Below are positions 1 through 9,897 of a stretch of 64,000 bases of DNA, piece by piece. Below the pieces are notes generated by a model that worked only from the letters and a program-made list of their open reading frames with translations, made no database searches and had not been told where the DNA came from. The position numbers and the translations under genes were made by a program. Where the stretch lies: NCBI RefSeq assembly GCF_011174775.1, contig NZ_JAANHS010000008.1:62001-126000 (forward strand). The letters are read 5' to 3'. This stretch comes from Rhodobacter calidifons (GTDB taxonomy: Bacteria; Pseudomonadota; Alphaproteobacteria; Rhodobacterales; Rhodobacteraceae). Positions within the stretch are counted from its first letter, which is position 1. Every line of letters starts with the position of its first letter.

Positions 1-1799
1 CGCAGAAGCTCGGCCAGGTCGCAGTCGCGGCGGTCGGGCTCGGGCATCCGGGCGAAGCGCGAGAATTCGTCGACGATCCGGCGCAGGTCGTTCGTCTGGC
101 GGACGATGACGTCGGTGTATTGTTCCAGATCCTCATGATCGCGGACCTGCGAGGCGAACTTGCGCTTGATGCGTTCGGCCGAGAGCTGGATCGGGGTGAG
201 CGGGTTCTTGATCTCGTGCGCGATGCGGCGGGCGACATCGCCCCAGGCGGCCATCCGCTGCGCCGAGACGAGATCGGTCACATCGTCGAAGGCCACGACA
301 TAGCCTTCGAGATCCCCCGTTTCGCTGCGGCGGGTGGACATGCGGACAAGGAGGCTTTCCAGCTTGCCCCGGCGGGTCAGGCGGACCTCTTCCTGGACCG
401 CATTGGTGCCGGCGTCGCGCAGACGGTCGAAGAGGGCGGCAAATTCCGGGACGGCGACGGCAAGCGGCGTGTCGACCTGACCACCGGCGAGGTCGAGGAG
501 TTTTTCGGCGGCGCGATTGACGAAGTCGATGTCGCCGTCGGAATCGAGGCCGATAACGCCCGCGGTCACGTTCGACAGCACCGAATCGAACAGCCGCCGC
601 CGCGATTCGGTCTGCGCATTGGTTTCGATCAGCGCCGCGCGCTGGCCCTTCAGCTGGCGGGTCATCTGGTTGAACATGCGGCCCAGCGAAGCGATCTCGT
701 CATCGCCCTCTTCCTCGGTGACCTGAACGTCAAGGTCGCCGCCCCCGACCCGTTCGGCCGCCCCCGCCAGACGCCCGACGGGACGCGAAAGCCTTTCGGC
801 AAACCACAGGCCCAGCCAGATCGCGGCGAGGATCAGGATCAGCGCGAAGCCGAGGTAGATCAGGCCGAAGTTGAACAGCAGCCGCCCGCGTTCGGATTCA
901 AGCTGGTTGTAGAGCTTTACGGTTTCCTGCGTCTCGTCCAGCAACGACAGGATCGAACCGTCCACCGTTCGCGTGACGTAGAGATAGCGGTCGGCATAGG
1001 CGTCAAGACGCACGAGTGCGCGAAATTCGTTGTTCTTCCAGTCGGGGATCAGGACAGTGTTGCCCTCGCGCGCGAGGCGCAGGTGTTCGGCGGTCAGGGG
1101 TTCGAAGTCGAAGAGATAGGACTTCTCGCCCCGGGTCTTGAGCGCGCCGGTGCCATCGACAAGGTAGGCCTCCTTCAGCCCGCGCTGGACGACGGCCTGC
1201 GCCTGCGAGAGGAGCGGGCGCAGCTGGTCGTCGCGGATGAAGGGCGACTTGCGCTTTGCCTCGTTCAGATAGCCGGCCAGCGTCCCCACATCGGCGGCAA
1301 GGTCGTCGCGCTGCACCGCCTCGTAGGCCTGGGCGGCCGAGAGGGAGGAGCCGACGACGGACCGCACCCGGTCGGAGAACCAGCCTTCGAGGCCGATGTT
1401 GATCGACAGGACCGCGAAGACGGCGACAAGGACGGTCGGGATCAGCGCGATCAGCATGAAGACGCCGGATAGCCGCATGTGCAGCCGCGACCCGGCAGAG
1501 CGGGAGCGGCGTTCGGCGATCAGGCGGGCAACGCGGGCCAGGACGAGGGCCGCGATGACGAGAACGTAGATCAGGTCGGCCAGCAGGATAAGCCGCAGGA
1601 CCGGGGAGGCCGCGCTGGTGTTGATCGAGCCGAGCGCAAGGAAGGTGGCGACGGCCAGGACGGGGCCGAGGAAGACCAGGCCAAGCGTCACAGCCGTCTG
1701 CACGCGGCGTTGCCGACGCAGGCGGGAAAACCGCAGCCAGACATCCCTTGTAACCGCCCGATCCACCCTGCCCTGCGCCTTAGCCGGTGGTTCGCCCAC
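1..1799 (-). CDS. ntrY: Nitrogen regulation sensor histidine kinase NtrY (C-terminus outside window)
   Basis: Membrane-bound two-component kinase that partners NtrX. The visible 599 codons start with a basic segment and hydrophobic helices within the first ~100 residues, then an extracytoplasmic loop, another helix, and HAMP and PAS regions. The dimerisation/phosphoacceptor box reads HEIKNPLTPIQLS, with His near residue 528, followed by VIVRQTNDLRRIVDEFSRFA, typical of NtrY. The ATPase domain lies beyond the left edge. The start is taken as GTG at 1799, because an in-frame stop lies a few codons upstream; GTG at 1766 is the alternative. It lies 66 bases after ntrC in the same direction, so it is probably part of the dusB-ntrBC-ntrYX cluster, with ntrX expected just outside the window. 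Confidence 0.93.
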   Translation of the reverse strand, partial: MGEPPAKAQGRVDRAVTRDVWLRFSRLRRQRRVQTAVTLGLVFLGPVLAVATFLALGSINTSAASPVLRLILLADLIYVLVIAALVLARVARLIAERRSRSAGSRLHMRLSGVFMLIALIPTVLVAVFAVLSINIGLEGWFSDRVRSVVGSSLSAAQAYEAVQRDDLAADVGTLAGYLNEAKRKSPFIRDDQLRPLLSQAQAVVQRGLKEAYLVDGTGALKTRGEKSYLFDFEPLTAEHLRLAREGNTVLIPDWKNNEFRALVRLDAYADRYLYVTRTVDGSILSLLDETQETVKLYNQLESERGRLLFNFGLIYLGFALILILAAIWLGLWFAERLSRPVGRLAGAAERVGGGDLDVQVTEEEGDDEIASLGRMFNQMTRQLKGQRAALIETNAQTESRRRLFDSVLSNVTAGVIGLDSDGDIDFVNRAAEKLLDLAGGQVDTPLAVAVPEFAALFDRLRDAGTNAVQEEVRLTRRGKLESLLVRMSTRRSETGDLEGYVVAFDDVTDLVSAQRMAAWGDVARRIAHEIKNPLTPIQLSAERIKRKFASQVRDHEDLEQYTDVIVRQTNDLRRIVDEFSRFARMPEPDRRDCDLAELL

Positions 1800-1865
1800 C
1801 TGACGCCACTATATCTAGCCGCAGCGCGGGGTGAAACCGAAAAGACACAGGTCGGCGTGGCCCCG

Positions 1866-3230
1866 CTACATCAATTTGCGGCGGCGGGTCACGCGGATGT
1901 CAAGGTCGGTGATCTTCTTGCGCAGGGTGTTGCGGTTGATGCCCAGAAGATCGGCGCATTTCGCCTGGTTCCCGGCGGTGGCATCCAGCGCGATCTCGAT
2001 CAGCGGCAGTTCCACCTCGCGCAGGATGCGCTGGTAGACACCGGGGGGCGGCAACTGGCCGCCGTGCAGGTCGAAATAGCGCTTGAGGTGACGGGCCACC
2101 GAGGCCGAGAGCTTGTCGCCATCGACCATCCCGGTCATCGGTTCGGGGCCGGGCTGCTGGCCGAGGACCTGTTCCACCTCGGACCGGGCGATCTCGGTTT
2201 CCGAGGCGGTGATCAGGAGGCGGCGGATGGTGTTTTCCAGTTGTCGCACGTTGCCGGGCCAGGAATAGGCGCGGATCAGGTCGGCGGCGGGTTGCGACAG
2301 GCGGCGGACGGTGCCGAGATCGCGTTCGCCCCGGGCAAGGAAGTGTTCGGCCAGAAGCGGGATATCCTCGACCCGCTCGCGCAAGCTGGGCACATGCAGC
2401 GTGACGCCGCCAAGGCGGTAGTAGAGGTCCTGGCGGAACTGGCCGGCCTCCATCCGGGCGGAAAGGTCGGTCTGGCTGGTGGCCATCACGCGGGGTGCCT
2501 TGTCGCCCAGCATGTCGAGCATGCGGACCACGCGGGCCTGGGTATCGGCGTCGTAATCGGCGACTTCGTCGAACACGATTGACCCGCCCCGCGCGCGGGA
2601 GAGGAGTGTCGCAGGGCCGTCGATGCCCGCCAGATCGGCGGCCTGGGCCACGACGAACGGGAGCGTGCGGCGGTCGGAGAAATCGTGGATCGCGCGGGCG
2701 ATCAGCGATTTGCCGGTGCCGCTTTCGCCGGTGATGAGCACGGTAAGTTCGGTGTTCATCACGCGGGCCACAAGGCGGTAGAGAGCCTGCATCGCGGGCG
2801 TCCGGCCCACCAGCGGCAGATCGTCACCGGGTTCGCGCGGGGCCACGACGACCTTGGGGGCGCGGCGCTTCTGGTCCAGCGCCTTGGCCGAGCGCTTCAT
2901 CAGGTCGGGCAGGTCGAAGGGTTTGGGCAGGTAGTCGAAGGCTTCCGCTTCGGCGGCTTGGATCGCGGTCATGATCGTGTTCTGCGCCGAAATGACGATC
3001 ACCGGCAGGCCGGGGCGCATCTTGGAAATGCGCGGCAGCGCGTCCAGCCCGTTGCCGTCGGGCATGATGACGTCCGAGATCACGAGGTCGCCCTTCCCTT
3101 CCTCGACCCAGCGCATCAGGGTCATCAGCGAAGAGGTCGCATGGACCTTGCATCCCGCGCGGGTCAGCGCCTGGGTCAGGACGGTGCGGATCGTGCGGTC
3201 GTCATCGGCGACAAGGATTGTGCCATCCAT
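1866..3230 (-). CDS. ntrC: Nitrogen regulation response regulator NtrC (GAFTGA-less Rhodobacter type)
   Basis: 454-aa response regulator phosphorylated by NtrB under nitrogen limitation. The receiver domain covers residues 1-120, with phosphoacceptor Asp53 in ISDVIMP and Lys103 in LPKPF. The AAA+ domain has Walker A GESGTGKS at 168-175 and a Walker B-like GGSIVFDE near 215-222. A C-terminal Fis-type helix-turn-helix contains [20 protein letters not shown]. The segment between Walker A and Walker B is short and has no GAFTGA loop, the sigma-54 contact element, as known for Rhodobacter capsulatus NtrC, which activates the housekeeping polymerase. The start ATG overlaps the ntrB stop by one base (TGATG). 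Longer upstream starts would only duplicate ntrB sequence. Confidence 0.95.
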   Translation of the reverse strand: MDGTILVADDDRTIRTVLTQALTRAGCKVHATSSLMTLMRWVEEGKGDLVISDVIMPDGNGLDALPRISKMRPGLPVIVISAQNTIMTAIQAAEAEAFDYLPKPFDLPDLMKRSAKALDQKRRAPKVVVAPREPGDDLPLVGRTPAMQALYRLVARVMNTELTVLITGESGTGKSLIARAIHDFSDRRTLPFVVAQAADLAGIDGPATLLSRARGGSIVFDEVADYDADTQARVVRMLDMLGDKAPRVMATSQTDLSARMEAGQFRQDLYYRLGGVTLHVPSLRERVEDIPLLAEHFLARGERDLGTVRRLSQPAADLIRAYSWPGNVRQLENTIRRLLITASETEIARSEVEQVLGQQPGPEPMTGMVDGDKLSASVARHLKRYFDLHGGQLPPPGVYQRILREVELPLIEIALDATAGNQAKCADLLGINRNTLRKKITDLDIRVTRRRKLM

Positions 3231-4327
3231 CAGGGGGACTCCTTCTTTTTCTCGCGTGGCGCCACGGGCAGCGACACGCGGAACACGGTGCGACCGGGGA
3301 CGGAATCGACCGAAATCCATCCGTCATGGTCGGTGATGATCTTGGAGACGAGCGCCAGGCCGAGCCCGGTGCCGTTCTCGCGGCCCGAGACGAAGGGCTC
3401 GAAGATCGAGGCGGCGATGTCGGGCGGGATGCCGGGGCCGTCGTCGATGATCTCGATGTTCAGCGGCAGCGCGGCCGAGGGGCCGTCCTTGCGGCGCAGG
3501 CGCAAGCTGAGGTCGTAGAAGGTGCGCAGCCGGATCGTGCCCCCGGTCTTGCAGGCCTCGGCAGCGTTCTTGATGAGGTTGAGGAAGACCTGCATCAGCT
3601 GGTCGCTGTCGGCCAGCGTGGGCGGCAGCGAGGGGTCGTAGTCCTCGACGATGGTCATGTGCGCGGCAAAGCCCACCAGGGCCGAGCGGCGCGCGCGGTC
3701 CAGCGCATCGTGGATGTTCACCGGCTTGCGGTCGGGGGGGCGGAGGTTGCCGAACTGTTCGACCTGTTCCAGCAGCTTCACGATGCGGCGGGTTTCCTCG
3801 ACGATCAGATCGGTCAGTTCCTGATCCTCGGGGGTCAGGTTCATCGACAGAAGCTGGGCCGCACCCGAAATGCCGGCGAGCGGGTTCTTGATTTCATGCG
3901 CCAGCATCTCGGCCATGCCGATGGCCGACCGCGCCGCCGTCTTGACCCCCAGCGAGCGGCCCATCCGGTCGGCAAGCTCTCTGGGGCTGAGAACCAGCAT
4001 CACGATGCCCGGATTGTCGTGCATCGGCGCAAGGTGGATGGTGCACTGGACCGGAGGCCGTTCGCCCGAGGTCACGTCCACGTCGTTGATGTTCAGCGGC
4101 GACTGGTTGGCGCGCACCCGGGCCAGCGCCTCGTCCATCGGCGCGTCGATCGCCAGGCGGTCGAACACCGGCTGGCCGCGCAGCGCCTTCTGCGAGGTGT
4201 TGAGGAAGGTCTCGGCCGCCGGGTTCACCTCGAGGATGGTCCCGCCCTGGTCGATCAGCAGCGTCGGGAAGGGCAAAGAGGCCCAGATCACGCCGGGCAC
4301 CGGATAGGGCGCGCGGTAGGGTGTCAT
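3230..4327 (-). CDS. ntrB: Nitrogen regulation histidine kinase NtrB
   Basis: 365-aa soluble kinase/phosphatase of NtrC, controlled by PII in well-studied systems. An N-terminal PAS domain (about 15-115) is followed by the H box [12 protein letters not shown] with His144, the N box [12 protein letters not shown] near 260, and ATP-binding glycine motifs DDGPGIPP and GTGLGLALV. There are no membrane segments. The ATG overlaps the dusB stop by four bases (ATGA) and the gene ends in a one-base overlap with ntrC, so translational coupling across dusB-ntrB-ntrC is likely. Length is normal for the family. Confidence 0.96.
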   Translation of the reverse strand: MTPYRAPYPVPGVIWASLPFPTLLIDQGGTILEVNPAAETFLNTSQKALRGQPVFDRLAIDAPMDEALARVRANQSPLNINDVDVTSGERPPVQCTIHLAPMHDNPGIVMLVLSPRELADRMGRSLGVKTAARSAIGMAEMLAHEIKNPLAGISGAAQLLSMNLTPEDQELTDLIVEETRRIVKLLEQVEQFGNLRPPDRKPVNIHDALDRARRSALVGFAAHMTIVEDYDPSLPPTLADSDQLMQVFLNLIKNAAEACKTGGTIRLRTFYDLSLRLRRKDGPSAALPLNIEIIDDGPGIPPDIAASIFEPFVSGRENGTGLGLALVSKIITDHDGWISVDSVPGRTVFRVSLPVAPREKKKESP

Positions 4328-5301
4328 GCGGCCAGCTCCAGCTCGGCGAAGGCCAGTTCCAGAAGCTGGATCACCTCGGCCGGGTCGGTCGAGGTCAGGA
4401 TCGGCTCGCGCGCATGGGGCAGCCCGGCTTCCTCAAGATACCAGCCCAGGTGCTTGCGGGCCATGCGCAGGCCGAGATCGCGACCGTAGAAGGTGAGCAT
4501 GTCGTCATAATGGTCGAGGACCATGCGACCCAGACGCCCCCCCTCGGGGATCTGCGGCGCCGGGGTGCCGAACAGGTCATGCGCGACCTGCGCCAGCCGC
4601 CAGGGCGCACCCTGCGCGCCGCGGCCGATCATGACGCCATCGGCCCCCGAAAGGCGCAGCGCCTCGCGCGCCGAGGCGGTGTCGGTGATATCGCCGTTCG
4701 CGATGACGGGGATCGACACGGCGTCCTTCACCGCGCGGATCGCGGCCCAGTTGGCGGCCCCCTTGTAGAACTGGCAGCGAGTGCGGCCATGGATCGTGAT
4801 CATCTGCACGCCCGCATCCTCGGCGCGCCTGGCGAGGTCCGGGGCGTTGTGCAGGCTGTCGTCCCAGCCGAGACGGGTCTTCAGCGTGACGGGCAGCTTC
4901 ACGGCCCGCACGACCGCCTCGATCAGCGTAAGCGCCAGGTCGAGATCGCGCAGGAGCGCCGAGCCGCAGAGGCCGGTCGTCACTCGTTTCGACGGGCAGC
5001 CCATGTTGATGTCGATGATGCGCGCACCCTGCCCTTCGACGAAGCGCGCGGCTTCGGCCATCCAGTAGGCATCGCGCCCGGCAAGCTGGACGGCGGTCGC
5101 CTGTTCGCCGAATCCCAGTTCGGCACGGGCCCTGGCCTCGGGCTGGGCGCGCACCACTTCGGCCGAGGCCACCATCTCGCTGACCACAAGGCCCGCACCA
5201 AAGCGCGCGACAAGCCGGCGGAACGGCAGGTCTGTGATCCCCGCCAGCGGCGCGAGGAAGACGGGAGGGTCCAGCATGAGCGGGCCGAGGGGGACGGACA
5301 A
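4324..5301 (-). CDS. dusB: tRNA-dihydrouridine synthase DusB (NifR3)
   Basis: FMN-dependent reductase that converts uridine to dihydrouridine in tRNA. The N-terminal signature APLAGITDLPFR, the active-site NMGCPSKRV with its catalytic Cys, and the TIHGRTRCQFYKG and PVIANGDI segments are all present. The start is ambiguous. ATG at 5277 gives MLDPPVFLAPLAG. The in-frame TTG at 5301 adds the LSVPLGPL lead normally conserved before this motif and has an AAGGAAAAGG ribosome site just upstream, so it is preferred. The open frame extends far beyond, but only through the antisense of ispDF. First gene of the nitrogen operon, as nifR3 is in Rhodobacter. Confidence 0.93.
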   Translation of the reverse strand: MSVPLGPLMLDPPVFLAPLAGITDLPFRRLVARFGAGLVVSEMVASAEVVRAQPEARARAELGFGEQATAVQLAGRDAYWMAEAARFVEGQGARIIDINMGCPSKRVTTGLCGSALLRDLDLALTLIEAVVRAVKLPVTLKTRLGWDDSLHNAPDLARRAEDAGVQMITIHGRTRCQFYKGAANWAAIRAVKDAVSIPVIANGDITDTASAREALRLSGADGVMIGRGAQGAPWRLAQVAHDLFGTPAPQIPEGGRLGRMVLDHYDDMLTFYGRDLGLRMARKHLGWYLEEAGLPHAREPILTSTDPAEVIQLLELAFAELELAA

Positions 5302-5392
5302 AGCCTTTTCCTTGTGCAACTGATCAGGTGGTAGTGCGGGGCGGTGGCGCAACCAAGGCGGGATGGCAGGATAATGACTGAAAAACATGCGC

Positions 5393-5409
5393 TGCACAAA
5401 TTTTGTGCG
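5393..5409. promoter_or_regulatory. NtrC-type palindrome (GCAC-N7-GTGC)
   Basis: Between the divergent dusB operon and ispDF lies GCACAAATTTTGTGC (5394-5408), a perfect inverted repeat around a central T. It has the GCAC-N7-GTGC geometry of classical NtrC sites and sits about 92 bases upstream of the dusB start. Autoregulation of the ntr operon is inferred; rhodobacterial NtrC site preferences may differ. Confidence 0.5.
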
Positions 5410-5478
5410 CAGGCTTGAACCAAGCGCCAGATTGTCATGCAGGTCGGGCTGGATTAGGCAGAAGGGAAAGGAGCCCGC

Positions 5479-6597
5479 ATGCGCACAGCCGTCATCATCG
5501 TCGCCGCCGGTCGCGGAACCCGCATGGGGGGCGAGATACCCAAGCAATGGCAGCTTCTTGCCGGCAAACCCGTTCTGGCCCATACGGTTGCGGCCTTCGC
5601 CGGGATGCAGGTGCTGATGGTGATCCATCCCGAAGACCGTGACCGGGCGGCGGCCCTGGGCGTGCCCGTGGTCGAAGGCGGAGCGACGCGGGACGCCTCG
5701 GTCAGGGCCGGGCTGGCCGCGCTGGAGGGGACGGGCGTCGAGGCGGTCCTGATCCATGACGGCGCCCGACCGCTGGTCTCGTGCGGGCTGATCGACCGGC
5801 TGATCGCGGCGCTGGACAGGCATGATGGCGCGGCCCCGGCGCTGGCCGTGACCGACGCCTTGTGGCGCGGGACGGAGGGGCGGGTGTCGGGCACGCTGGA
5901 CCGGACGGGGCTCTACCGGGCGCAGACGCCGCAGGCGTTTCGCCTTGCGCCCATCCTTGCGGCACATCGTGCCCATCCCGGCGGCGCGGCGGATGATGTC
6001 GAGGTGGCCCGCGCCGCGGGGCTTGACGTGGTGATCGTCGAGGGCGACGAAAGCAATCTGAAGCTGACCTATCCGGGCGATTTCGCGCGGGCCGAGGCGA
6101 TCCTGCGGGGGCGGACGATGGATGTGCGGTTGGGCAACGGCTATGACGTGCACGCCTTCTGCGAGGGGGACCATGTCTGGCTGTGCGGGGTGAAACTGCC
6201 GCATGGCAAGGGACTGCTGGGCCATTCGGATGCCGATGTAGGCATGCATGCGCTGACCGATGCGATCTACGGCGCCATGGCCGAGGGCGACATCGGCCGG
6301 CATTTCCCGCCCAGCGATCCGCAATGGAAAGGCGCGGCGAGCCATATCTTCCTGTCCCATGCCATCGCGCTGGCCCGGTCGCGGGGTTTCGACCTGGGCA
6401 ACTGCGACGTGACGCTGGTCTGCGAACGCCCGAAGATCGGCCCGCATGCCCTTGAAATGCAGGCAGAAATCGCCCGGATCATGGCAGTCGAGGCCGGGCG
6501 CGTCTCGGTCAAGGCCACCACCTCGGAGCGGCTGGGGTTCACCGGGCGCGAGGAAGGGATCGCCGCCATCGCCACGGCAACGCTGGTGCGGGCATGA
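5479..6597 (+). CDS. ispDF: Bifunctional IspD/IspF enzyme of the MEP isoprenoid pathway
   Basis: 372-aa fusion typical of alphaproteobacteria. Residues 1 to about 210 are 2-C-methyl-D-erythritol 4-phosphate cytidylyltransferase, with the nucleotide-binding start [13 protein letters not shown], Lys in PKQWQ and the DGARPLV motif. IspF (2,4-cyclodiphosphate synthase) begins near Met214, with metal ligands in GNGYDVHAF and LLGHSDADV and the late [18 protein letters not shown] motif. The two domains catalyse non-consecutive steps around IspE. The ATG at 5479 is preceded by AGAAGGGAAAGGAG. The stop overlaps pgpA by four bases, giving an ispDF-pgpA-cinA unit. Confidence 0.97.
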   Translation: MRTAVIIVAAGRGTRMGGEIPKQWQLLAGKPVLAHTVAAFAGMQVLMVIHPEDRDRAAALGVPVVEGGATRDASVRAGLAALEGTGVEAVLIHDGARPLVSCGLIDRLIAALDRHDGAAPALAVTDALWRGTEGRVSGTLDRTGLYRAQTPQAFRLAPILAAHRAHPGGAADDVEVARAAGLDVVIVEGDESNLKLTYPGDFARAEAILRGRTMDVRLGNGYDVHAFCEGDHVWLCGVKLPHGKGLLGHSDADVGMHALTDAIYGAMAEGDIGRHFPPSDPQWKGAASHIFLSHAIALARSRGFDLGNCDVTLVCERPKIGPHALEMQAEIARIMAVEAGRVSVKATTSERLGFTGREEGIAAIATATLVRA

Positions 6598-7100
6598 GCG
6601 CGCTGGTCGCCACCTTCTGCGGCGCGGGGCATCTGAGGCCCGCCTCCGGCACCTGGGCCAGTGCGATCACGGTGGCGCTGGCGGTTGCCACCTATCAGGC
6701 GGGCTGGGCGCTGGCGGTGCCGGCCGGATTCGTGCTGGCGACGCTGCTGGGCTTCTGGGCGGTGCCGCGCTATCTGGCGGCACGGGGCGGCAAGGATCCG
6801 TCCGAGGTGGTGATCGACGAGGTGGCCGGGCAGCTTCTGGCGCTGTCGTTCACGGTGATCCCGCTGTGGCGCCACGGGGTAGCGGACCTGTTCCTGGGCG
6901 CCTGGCCCGGCTGGGTGGCGCCCTTCCTTCTGTTCCGCCTGTTCGACATCTGGAAGCCCTGGCTGGTGGGCCGGGCCGACCGGCGGGGCGATGCGGCGGG
7001 GGTCATGCTGGACGACCTCTGGGCGGGGTTGTTCGCCGGGGTGGTCTCGGTCGCGCTAGCGGGGCTCTGGCACGGGGTGGTGCAGCCATGGCTGGGATAG
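6594..7100 (+). CDS. pgpA: Phosphatidylglycerophosphatase A
   Basis: 168-aa integral membrane enzyme that dephosphorylates phosphatidylglycerol phosphate in phospholipid synthesis. It shows the family signature: [14 protein letters not shown] near the N-terminus, [18 protein letters not shown] (acidic metal-binding residues), and the [11 protein letters not shown] segment, with three to four hydrophobic helices. The ATG overlaps the ispDF stop (ATGA), and the 3' end overlaps the following gene by 13 bases, so the three genes are probably cotranscribed. Confidence 0.93.
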   Translation: MSALVATFCGAGHLRPASGTWASAITVALAVATYQAGWALAVPAGFVLATLLGFWAVPRYLAARGGKDPSEVVIDEVAGQLLALSFTVIPLWRHGVADLFLGAWPGWVAPFLLFRLFDIWKPWLVGRADRRGDAAGVMLDDLWAGLFAGVVSVALAGLWHGVVQPWLG

Positions 7101-7564
7101 ATCTTCCCGATCTTCTGCAACGGGCCCGCTACTGGGGCATTCGGATCGCCACCGCGGAAAGTTGCACCGGGGGTCTGGTCGCGGCGGCCCTGACCGAGGT
7201 TCCCGGATCCTCGGACGTGTTCGAGCGCGGCTTCGTCACCTATTCCAATACGGCCAAGATCGAGATGCTGGGCGTCCGTGCCGAGACGCTGGCCGCACAT
7301 GGCGCCGTCTCCGAGGCGGTCGCGCAGGAGATGGCAGAGGGCGCGCTGCGCCATTCGGCGGCTGTGCTGGCGGTGGCGATCACCGGCATTGCCGGGCCGG
7401 GCGGGTCGGAATTCAAGCCCGAGGGTCGGGTCTGCTTTGGTCTGGCGCAGCGGGGCCGCGAGACGCGGGTCGAGACGGTGGAGTTCGGCGCCCCCGGCCG
7501 GGCAAGGGTGCGGGCGGCCGCGACGCAGCACGCGCTTGGGCTGCTGGACGCGGCGCTGTGGTAG
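7088..7564 (+). CDS. CinA-family nicotinamide-nucleotide amidohydrolase
   Basis: 158-aa protein corresponding to the C-terminal CinA/PncC domain alone, which deamidates NMN in pyridine nucleotide recycling. Motifs are IATAESCTGGLVAAALT (catalytic Ser/Cys region), YSNTAK and ITGIAGPGGSE. The N-terminal molybdopterin-like domain of full CinA is absent, as is usual for the short form. The open frame extends upstream only as a shadow of pgpA; ATG 7088 is the natural start. Confidence 0.92.
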   Translation: MAGIDLPDLLQRARYWGIRIATAESCTGGLVAAALTEVPGSSDVFERGFVTYSNTAKIEMLGVRAETLAAHGAVSEAVAQEMAEGALRHSAAVLAVAITGIAGPGGSEFKPEGRVCFGLAQRGRETRVETVEFGAPGRARVRAAATQHALGLLDAALW

Positions 7565-7622
7565 GCGGCAAGGCCTTTCGAAGGGATCTGCAAAGTCCTG
7601 CCAGGGAATCCGGTGCCCGCCG

Positions 7623-8480
7623 CTAGGGATGCAGCGCGAAGAAGTCGAGGATTTCGGTGTTCGCATCGATCTCCTGCGTCATCGCCATGTCCTTGCGCGG
7701 CATGCGGCCGCCCGGCCAGTTGTGCCCGCCCCCTTCAACGGTCATCAGGCGCAGCACGACGCGCCCGTCCTTGCGGTAGTCGGTGACGACGACCGCCGTG
7801 CCGTCGTCCTTGCGGTCGATCCGGCGAGAGGTCTCGGTCAGGCCTCCGCCCCAAGGGGCGAGGAACGCCTTGACCACCGAGACCACCGAGGCGAAATCGG
7901 TTCGCGTCAGGCTGGTGTCGCCCTGCCCGCCCGCATAGGGCACCATGGTGTCGGCGGTGCCGTGGATGATCAGGGCCGGCACCGGCGCCTTTACCCGGAC
8001 CGAGCGGGTGTCCATCGTGCCGGCCACCCCGGCGACCGCCCGCACCTTCGCAGGGTTCCTTGCCGCGAAGGTCTCGGCCAGCATCGCGCCGTTCGACATG
8101 CCGGTGATGTAAACGCGCTCGCCCAGCCCGAAACGGGCCTGCGCATCGGCGATGACCCGGATCAGGAAGCCCTCGTCATCCACCCCGGAGCGCGCAGCCC
8201 CCGCACAGCAGTAACCGGCGTTCCAGGACAGAAGCCGCCGCCCGGTTCCGGCCGGATAGGCCACTGCATAACCCCGGCGCAGGGCGACCGCCGTCAGGCC
8301 GGTCAACCTCTCGGTCCGCTCGGGATTGCCGCCCCCGCCGTGGAGCACCAGAAGCAGCGGGGCGCCCTTGGCACGCGGGGGCAGCGAGATCTCGTACCAG
8401 CGGTCGCCCAGACGGACGGTCTCGGCCAGCGCGGCAAGGGGCAGGAAAAGCAGGGAAAGGAGAAGAACAAGACGGCGCAT
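7623..8480 (-). CDS. Secreted LpqC/PHB-depolymerase-like esterase
   Basis: 285-aa alpha/beta-hydrolase. The start is set at MRRLVLLLSLLFL (8480), which has AGAGG at good spacing and begins a Sec signal peptide ending near LAALAE. The mature part contains VLHGGGGN (oxyanion region), the nucleophile elbow GMSNGAM, a C-terminal Asp in HGTADTMVPY and a His in GGGHNWPGG. This is the arrangement of LpqC-type and extracellular polyhydroxyalkanoate depolymerase-type esterases. A Cys pair (CCAG) may form a disulfide. The substrate is unknown. Convergent with the CinA gene, separated by 58 bases. Confidence 0.87.
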   Translation of the reverse strand: MRRLVLLLSLLFLPLAALAETVRLGDRWYEISLPPRAKGAPLLLVLHGGGGNPERTERLTGLTAVALRRGYAVAYPAGTGRRLLSWNAGYCCAGAARSGVDDEGFLIRVIADAQARFGLGERVYITGMSNGAMLAETFAARNPAKVRAVAGVAGTMDTRSVRVKAPVPALIIHGTADTMVPYAGGQGDTSLTRTDFASVVSVVKAFLAPWGGGLTETSRRIDRKDDGTAVVVTDYRKDGRVVLRLMTVEGGGHNWPGGRMPRKDMAMTQEIDANTEILDFFALHP

Positions 8481-8537
8481 GACGAACCTCTGGTTGGTGG
8501 CCACAGCATCACGCCCTTGTGAAGGAATTCCGTCGCG

Positions 8538-8996
8538 TCACGCCGTTCCCGGTCCGTAAAGTTCGGCCGCCCGGCGTTCGAAGGCCCGCACCACGCGCTG
8601 CATCGCGTCGTTGAACACCACGCCGATGATCCCCTGAAGGATCGCGTTGCGGAACTCGAAATCGACGTGGAAATCCACCTCGCAGCCGCCCGGAGCCTCG
8701 CGGAAGGCCCAGTTCGAGCGCATGTGGCGGAAAGGTCCGTCGATGTATTCGGTGTCGATCCGCTTCGCTTCGGGCCAGAGCGTCACCCGGCTGCCGAACC
8801 GTTCGCGGAACACCTTGAAGCTGATTACGAGGTCCGCCTCCATCACCTCGCCACCGCCGGGGATGGGCCTGCGCGACCGGATGCGGGCGGCCGAGTTCCA
8901 GGGCAGGAACTTGGGATAGGAGGCGACATCGGCCACCAGATCGTACATCTGCTGCGCGGTGTAGGGCAGGCGTTTGGTTTCGGAATGGGTGGGCAT
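8538..8996 (-). CDS. RatA/COQ10-like START-domain protein
   Basis: 152-aa polyketide-cyclase/START-like protein of the ubiquinone-binding (COQ10) and RatA family. It begins [24 protein letters not shown], with the family's typical YPKFLPW and VDFEFRN segments. The ATG at 8996 has GGAGAACG upstream; a TTG one codon earlier is less likely. The best-supported role in relatives is a coenzyme Q chaperone for respiration. The RatA ribosome-association toxin name is often transferred without evidence. Confidence 0.9.
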   Translation of the reverse strand: MPTHSETKRLPYTAQQMYDLVADVASYPKFLPWNSAARIRSRRPIPGGGEVMEADLVISFKVFRERFGSRVTLWPEAKRIDTEYIDGPFRHMRSNWAFREAPGGCEVDFHVDFEFRNAILQGIIGVVFNDAMQRVVRAFERRAAELYGPGTA

Positions 8997-9118
8997 CAAC
9001 GTTCTCCGGACCGAGATGTGGCCCGACGGGAGGCGAAGATCAAGCGGGCGTCGCGTCGCGGCCTAGGCAAGCGCGACCGGGGGCGCTAGGAAGGGGTGTA
9101 AGCCCTGGGACGACAGAC

Positions 9119-9664
9119 ATGCCGGACAGACCCTATGTGATCGACCAGATGATCAGCGCCAAGTCCATCGCGGCGCGGGTCGAGACGCTGGCGCGCGAGA
9201 TCACCGCGTATTTCAAGGGCACCGACAAGCTGGTGGTCGTGGGCCTTCTGCGCGGGTCCTTCGTCTTCATCGCCGACCTCGTGCGCGAGATCGACCTGCC
9301 GGTGGAGGTGGATTTCCTGGAAGCCTCGTCCTATGGCGACGCGATGCATTCCAGCCGCGAAGTGCGCATTCTGAAGGACCTGCGCGGCGAGATCGCGGGC
9401 CGTGACGTGCTTGTGGTCGAGGACATCATCGACACCGGGTTCACGCTGAGCCATGTGCTGCATCTGCTGAAGGCACGGGAACCGGCGCGGCTGAAGACCT
9501 GCGCGCTGCTGGACAAGCCCTCGCGCCGGGAAGTGCCGGTCAGGGCCGACTGGACGGGTTTCGAGATCCCCGACGAATTCGTCGTCGGCTACGGCATCGA
9601 CTTCGCGCAGAGGAACCGCAACCTGCCCTACATCGGCAAGGTGCGGTTCACGGAAGGCGGATGA
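9119..9664 (+). CDS. hpt: Hypoxanthine phosphoribosyltransferase
   Basis: 181-aa purine salvage enzyme converting hypoxanthine/guanine plus PRPP to IMP/GMP. The PRPP-binding motif VVEDIIDTG is at 99-107, preceded by the flexible-loop region [11 protein letters not shown]. The C-terminal [22 protein letters not shown] closes the purine site. The stop overlaps the next small gene by four bases (ATGA). Confidence 0.96.
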   Translation: MPDRPYVIDQMISAKSIAARVETLAREITAYFKGTDKLVVVGLLRGSFVFIADLVREIDLPVEVDFLEASSYGDAMHSSREVRILKDLRGEIAGRDVLVVEDIIDTGFTLSHVLHLLKAREPARLKTCALLDKPSRREVPVRADWTGFEIPDEFVVGYGIDFAQRNRNLPYIGKVRFTEGG

Positions 9665-9837
9665 ACCAGCTGCTGTGGCTCTTGCGCGCGAAGCGCTGGG
9701 TGCAGAACCCGCCTTCCTGGGGCCGGGTCAAGCTGGTCCTTGCGGTGATCGGGCTGTGCCTGGCGCTGGTGGTGGTGGAGCGGGTATTCGGCTGGCCGGA
9801 CTGGATGACGGTGGACAGCCTGCGCCGGAAACCGTGA
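9661..9837 (+). CDS. Small single-span membrane protein (58 aa)
   Basis: Short gene coupled to hpt by an ATGA overlap. The protein starts [20 protein letters not shown], then has one hydrophobic helix (about 24-39, [16 protein letters not shown]) and a basic tail ending RRKP. A positive amphipathic N-terminus before a single transmembrane span suggests an inner-membrane protein. No family is recognised. It sits between hpt and a cytochrome c gene. Confidence 0.7.
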   Translation: MNQLLWLLRAKRWVQNPPSWGRVKLVLAVIGLCLALVVVERVFGWPDWMTVDSLRRKP

Positions 9838-9897
9838 TTGGAAGGGCGCGGGGTCTCGTCTAGGCTCGCGCCGAGGTTGAACGCGGAGAGGGATGCG

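Noticed and set aside
120-1472. Long plus-strand open frame opposite ntrY
   Set aside because: Arg/Asp/Gln-rich translation without domains; it is the antisense of a clearly conserved kinase in a high-GC genome.
4321-5334. Plus-strand frame opposite dusB
   Set aside because: No motif and low-complexity composition; shadow of dusB.
5302-6447. 5' extension of the dusB frame across ispDF
   Set aside because: Pure antisense of ispDF; the conserved DusB start lies at 5277-5301.
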